From Bacteroides rodentium JCM 16496 (GTDB lineage Bacteria > Bacteroidota > Bacteroidia > Bacteroidales > Bacteroidaceae), in contig NZ_BAKJ01000019.1 of the NCBI RefSeq assembly GCF_000614125.1, forward strand, positions 1-64,000: a stretch of 64,000 bases of DNA, in the 5' to 3' direction. Of this stretch, positions 61,418 through 64,000 are shown piece after piece. The position numbers were made by a program, and so were the translations under genes. The notes below the pieces were generated by a model. That model was not told where the DNA came from and did not search any database. It worked only from the letters and a program-made list of their open reading frames with translations. Each line of letters begins with the position of its first letter. The first letter of the stretch is position 1.

Positions 61418-63016
61418 CTACTTCTTCCATTTTACGGCTGCTTCTTCGATGGGCAGACAGCCTTTGTAGTTCTCGATGTATGTATTGAATCCGGCTACGT
61501 CCTCAGCTGTCGGCGATACTTCGATGCCTGCATCGCCTGCAAACACAGATTCGTCCAGAAATTCTGCAAGAGATTCTCCTTTCCGGTTGTTTGCAAGGTA
61601 GGAAGCGAGGAGGGCAATACCCCAGGCACCGCCTTCGCCGGCTGTTTCCATAACGGAAATGGGGGAATTGATGGCAGCTGCCAGTATTCTCTGGCCTACT
61701 CCTTTGGTTTTGAAAAGTCCTCCGTGACCGGTGATTCTGTCTACTCTGATTTTCTCTTCATTGAAAAGGATGTCGTTGCCGATTTTGAGAACTCCCACTG
61801 AAGCATACAGATGGGCGCGCATGAAGTTGGCAAGGTTGAACTTGTCGTTTGCCGAACGTACAAACAGCGGGCGTCCTTCTGCCAGTCCCGTTATAGGCTC
61901 GCCTGATATGTAGTTGTAAGAGATGAGGCCTCCGCAGTCTGCATTGCCTGTCAGGGCGTGGTTATAGAGCTTTCCGTAGATTTCGTCCATATCTGCGGGG
62001 ATGCCCATCAGTTCCTGGTATTCTTTGAAAATATTGATCCAGGCATTGAGGTCGGAAGTGCAGTTGTTGCAATGTACCATGGCTACGAGGCTCCCGTCGG
62101 GGGTGGTTACCATGTCAATCATTTCGTAGGGCTTGGACAATTCTTTCTCCAATACAATCATTGAGAAAGAAGAGGTGCCTGCCGATACGTTTCCAGTGCG
62201 CTGCTTTACGGCGTTGGTGGCAACCATGCCGGTTCCGGCGTCACCTTCGGGCGGACAGACGGGAATTCCTGGTTTCAGATGTCCCGATACGTCAAGGCGG
62301 CTGGCTCCTTCGGGAGTAAGGAAACCTGCGTTTTCACCGGCGGACAATACCTTCGGAAGAATATCTCGAAGCTTCCAGTCGTATCCTTTCGGAGCAATAA
62401 GTTTGTCGAACTTATCCACCATTTCAGAAGAATAGTTTTTGGTGGTGGGGTTGATGGGGAGCATACCGGAGGCATCGCCTATGCCCAGTACCTTTTGGCC
62501 GGTTATTTGCCAGTGGACAAAACCGGCAAGGGTGGTCAGGTAATTGATGGATGGGACGTGCTCTTCATTATCCAGGATGGCTTGGTAGAGGTGGGAAATG
62601 CTCCAACGCAGAGGGATGTTGTAGACAAATAGTTCGGATAGGGCTGCGGCAGCCTGGCCGGTATTCGTATTTCTCCAGGTACGGAAGGGCACAAGGATTT
62701 CTTCTTTTTCATTGAATGCCATATAGCCGTGCATCATGGCACTGACACCAATGGCTGCCAGGGTTTCTATCTCTATATCGTAGAGGCTCTTTACATTGGT
62801 GCGAAGGTCTGCGTAGCAATCCTGCAACCCATGCCAGACAGCTTCGACGCTATATGTCCACAGCCCGTCGACTAACTGATTCTCCCAAGTGTGGCTTCCC
62901 TGGGCGATGGGTTTGTTTTCCTGGTCAATCAAAACCGCCTTGATTCGTGTGGAACCGAGTTCTATACCAAGGATGGCCTTACCTGCCTCAATGGTTGATT
63001 TTGCATCTAATTTCAT
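61418..63016 (-). CDS. araB: FGGY-family pentulose kinase, probable L-ribulokinase
   Basis: This 532-residue protein has the N-terminal ATP-binding fold of FGGY kinases ([17 protein letters not shown]) and a C-terminal domain with [19 protein letters not shown]. The substrate-domain region [12 protein letters not shown] resembles sugar-kinase motifs. The neighbouring arabinose isomerase makes L-ribulose, so L-ribulokinase is the likely activity; xylulokinase is the alternative, and annotation of this family varies. It is 131 bases downstream of araA. Confidence 0.82.
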   Translation of the reverse strand: MKLDAKSTIEAGKAILGIELGSTRIKAVLIDQENKPIAQGSHTWENQLVDGLWTYSVEAVWHGLQDCYADLRTNVKSLYDIEIETLAAIGVSAMMHGYMAFNEKEEILVPFRTWRNTNTGQAAAALSELFVYNIPLRWSISHLYQAILDNEEHVPSINYLTTLAGFVHWQITGQKVLGIGDASGMLPINPTTKNYSSEMVDKFDKLIAPKGYDWKLRDILPKVLSAGENAGFLTPEGASRLDVSGHLKPGIPVCPPEGDAGTGMVATNAVKQRTGNVSAGTSSFSMIVLEKELSKPYEMIDMVTTPDGSLVAMVHCNNCTSDLNAWINIFKEYQELMGIPADMDEIYGKLYNHALTGNADCGGLISYNYISGEPITGLAEGRPLFVRSANDKFNLANFMRAHLYASVGVLKIGNDILFNEEKIRVDRITGHGGLFKTKGVGQRILAAAINSPISVMETAGEGGAWGIALLASYLANNRKGESLAEFLDESVFAGDAGIEVSPTAEDVAGFNTYIENYKGCLPIEEAAVKWKK

Positions 63017-63147
63017 GGTATTAATGATGAATTACGGATTTATAGTACGATTATAAACTACGGGTTACTGATTGCAAACTACTAGTTACGTCTGTGGTGT
63101 GCGTAATTAGCAATCTGCAACCGGTAATCTGTAATCAGTAATGATTA

Positions 63148-64000
63148 TTAGCAAAGTGCCTTGTTCAGCATGTAATAGACTTCATTCATACGCAGTTCTT
63201 TTTTGAACTCGCTGATGGTGGTATTTTCATCGATGACCACCATTTCGATGCCGGCCATTTCGGCAAAGTCTTCCCAATATTCCACCGTCAGGTCGTAGGA
63301 GAAGCTGGTATGATGTGTGCCTCCGGCCAGAATCCAGGCTGCGGCGCCTACTTCGAGGTTGGGCATCGGAATCCACAGTGCACTGGCAACGGGCAATTTG
63401 GGCAGAGGCTTGCTCTTGATGCATTCTACTTTATTCACAATGAGGCGGAAGCGGTTGCCCAGGTCTACGATGGTGGCGGCTACACCTTCACCTTGCTTGC
63501 TGGTAAATACCAGGCGGGCTGTTTCGCTGTCGATACCGATGCTCAGACGGTGTACTTCCAGTTTCGGCTTTTGTTCGGCAATCAGTGGACAGACTTCCAA
63601 CATGTGTGCCTGCAGGATGGCACTCTTTTCCCCGTCGAAGTTCAGTGTATAGTCTTCAAGGAAGGAGCACCCCTTCGGCATGCCTTGACTCATCACCCAA
63701 GTGGTACGGTACAGTGCCGCAGTTTTCCAATCGCCTTCGGCACCGAAGCCGTAACCTTCCGCCATCAGTCGCTGTGAGGCCAGTCCGGGGATTTGGTCAA
63801 AGTCGCCCAAATCGTTGAAGTTGGTGGTGAAGCCTTTGGCACCCGTGTCTTTCAGCACGCGGCGAATGGCTATTTCAGCCTTGGCGGAGTTCCATACTTT
63901 GGTGTAGGCTTCCGTACGTGTGTCTTCCAGTTCGGGAGCGTGGTCGTAAAGCTTGAAGTATTCTGCTACAAGCGTCTTCACGTCCTCGTCGCTGACAGCA
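63148..64000 (-). CDS. araA: L-arabinose isomerase (N-terminal part beyond window)
   Basis: The C-terminal 283 codons are present; the frame continues past base 64000 without a start. The metal-binding Glu and His residues of the family are visible in GFGAEGDWKTAALYR, CSFLEDYT, HMLEVCP and AGGTHHTSFS. AraA converts L-arabinose to L-ribulose, the substrate of the adjacent kinase. The gene is the most upstream visible member of the arabinose block and is followed by a 131-base gap with an imperfect hairpin. Confidence 0.95.
   Translation of the reverse strand, partial: AVSDEDVKTLVAEYFKLYDHAPELEDTRTEAYTKVWNSAKAEIAIRRVLKDTGAKGFTTNFNDLGDFDQIPGLASQRLMAEGYGFGAEGDWKTAALYRTTWVMSQGMPKGCSFLEDYTLNFDGEKSAILQAHMLEVCPLIAEQKPKLEVHRLSIGIDSETARLVFTSKQGEGVAATIVDLGNRFRLIVNKVECIKSKPLPKLPVASALWIPMPNLEVGAAAWILAGGTHHTSFSYDLTVEYWEDFAEMAGIEMVVIDENTTISEFKKELRMNEVYYMLNKALC

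Noticed and set aside
1-64000. tRNA or rRNA genes
   Set aside because: I saw no cloverleaf with a GTTCRA-type T arm and no ribosomal RNA sequence; a covariance search would be needed to exclude a missed tRNA.

Overview
The window is Bacteroides-type DNA. The protein families are Bacteroidales-specific, and promoter-like sites match the Bacteroides pattern TTTG-N19-21-TAnnTTTG (for example 46073-46103 and 32822-32853). Two parts are visible: the right-hand end of a CTnDOT-type integrative conjugative element (1 to about 22.5 kb), and ordinary chromosome (about 23 kb to the end).

The element begins inside traE and continues on the + strand with traF, traG, a gene at the traH position, then traI to traQ and a lysozyme-like gene. 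These encode the type IV secretion channel: VirB4-like TraG, VirB6-like TraJ, VirB10-like TraM and VirB9-like TraN. After a terminator comes an AT-rich AbiH-family defence gene with its own promoter. The rest of the element (12.2-22.0 kb) is on the - strand: a J-domain/LPD29 protein, a block of small and mostly acidic proteins, an ArdA-like acidic protein, a fused DNA methyltransferase-helicase, and two further element-specific genes. Two related, imperfectly palindromic elements of about 180 bases (16908-17090 and 22001-22191) sit directly in front of - strand genes. Their geometry fits single-stranded-DNA promoters (Frpo-like), and this is the most interesting feature of the element.

The chromosomal part carries a SIMPL protein, a nitrilase-family amidase, an acyltransferase, an RND efflux operon, cold-shock and RRM proteins, PPi-dependent phosphofructokinase, a GH25 lysozyme, a pair of FtsX-type permeases and PrmA. 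Then follow outer-membrane proteins, an ECF sigma/anti-sigma cluster, reverse rubrerythrin with a PerR-like repressor, NAD synthetase, a porin with a solute-binding protein, a four-subunit 2-oxoacid:ferredoxin oxidoreductase operon, and a GH28 polygalacturonase. The window ends with an arabinose/pentose block: rpiB, tkt, GH51 arabinofuranosidase, ribulokinase and the 3' part of araA.

Two unrelated intergenic regions (48276-48421 and 61258-61358) hold arrays of short palindromes whose centres lie 22 bases apart. Eleven genes, several of them housekeeping, have reading-frame breaks; most are explained by the loss of a single base, often from a short homopolymer. This looks like a sequence-quality problem rather than biological decay, so these genes are annotated as probably intact in the organism.
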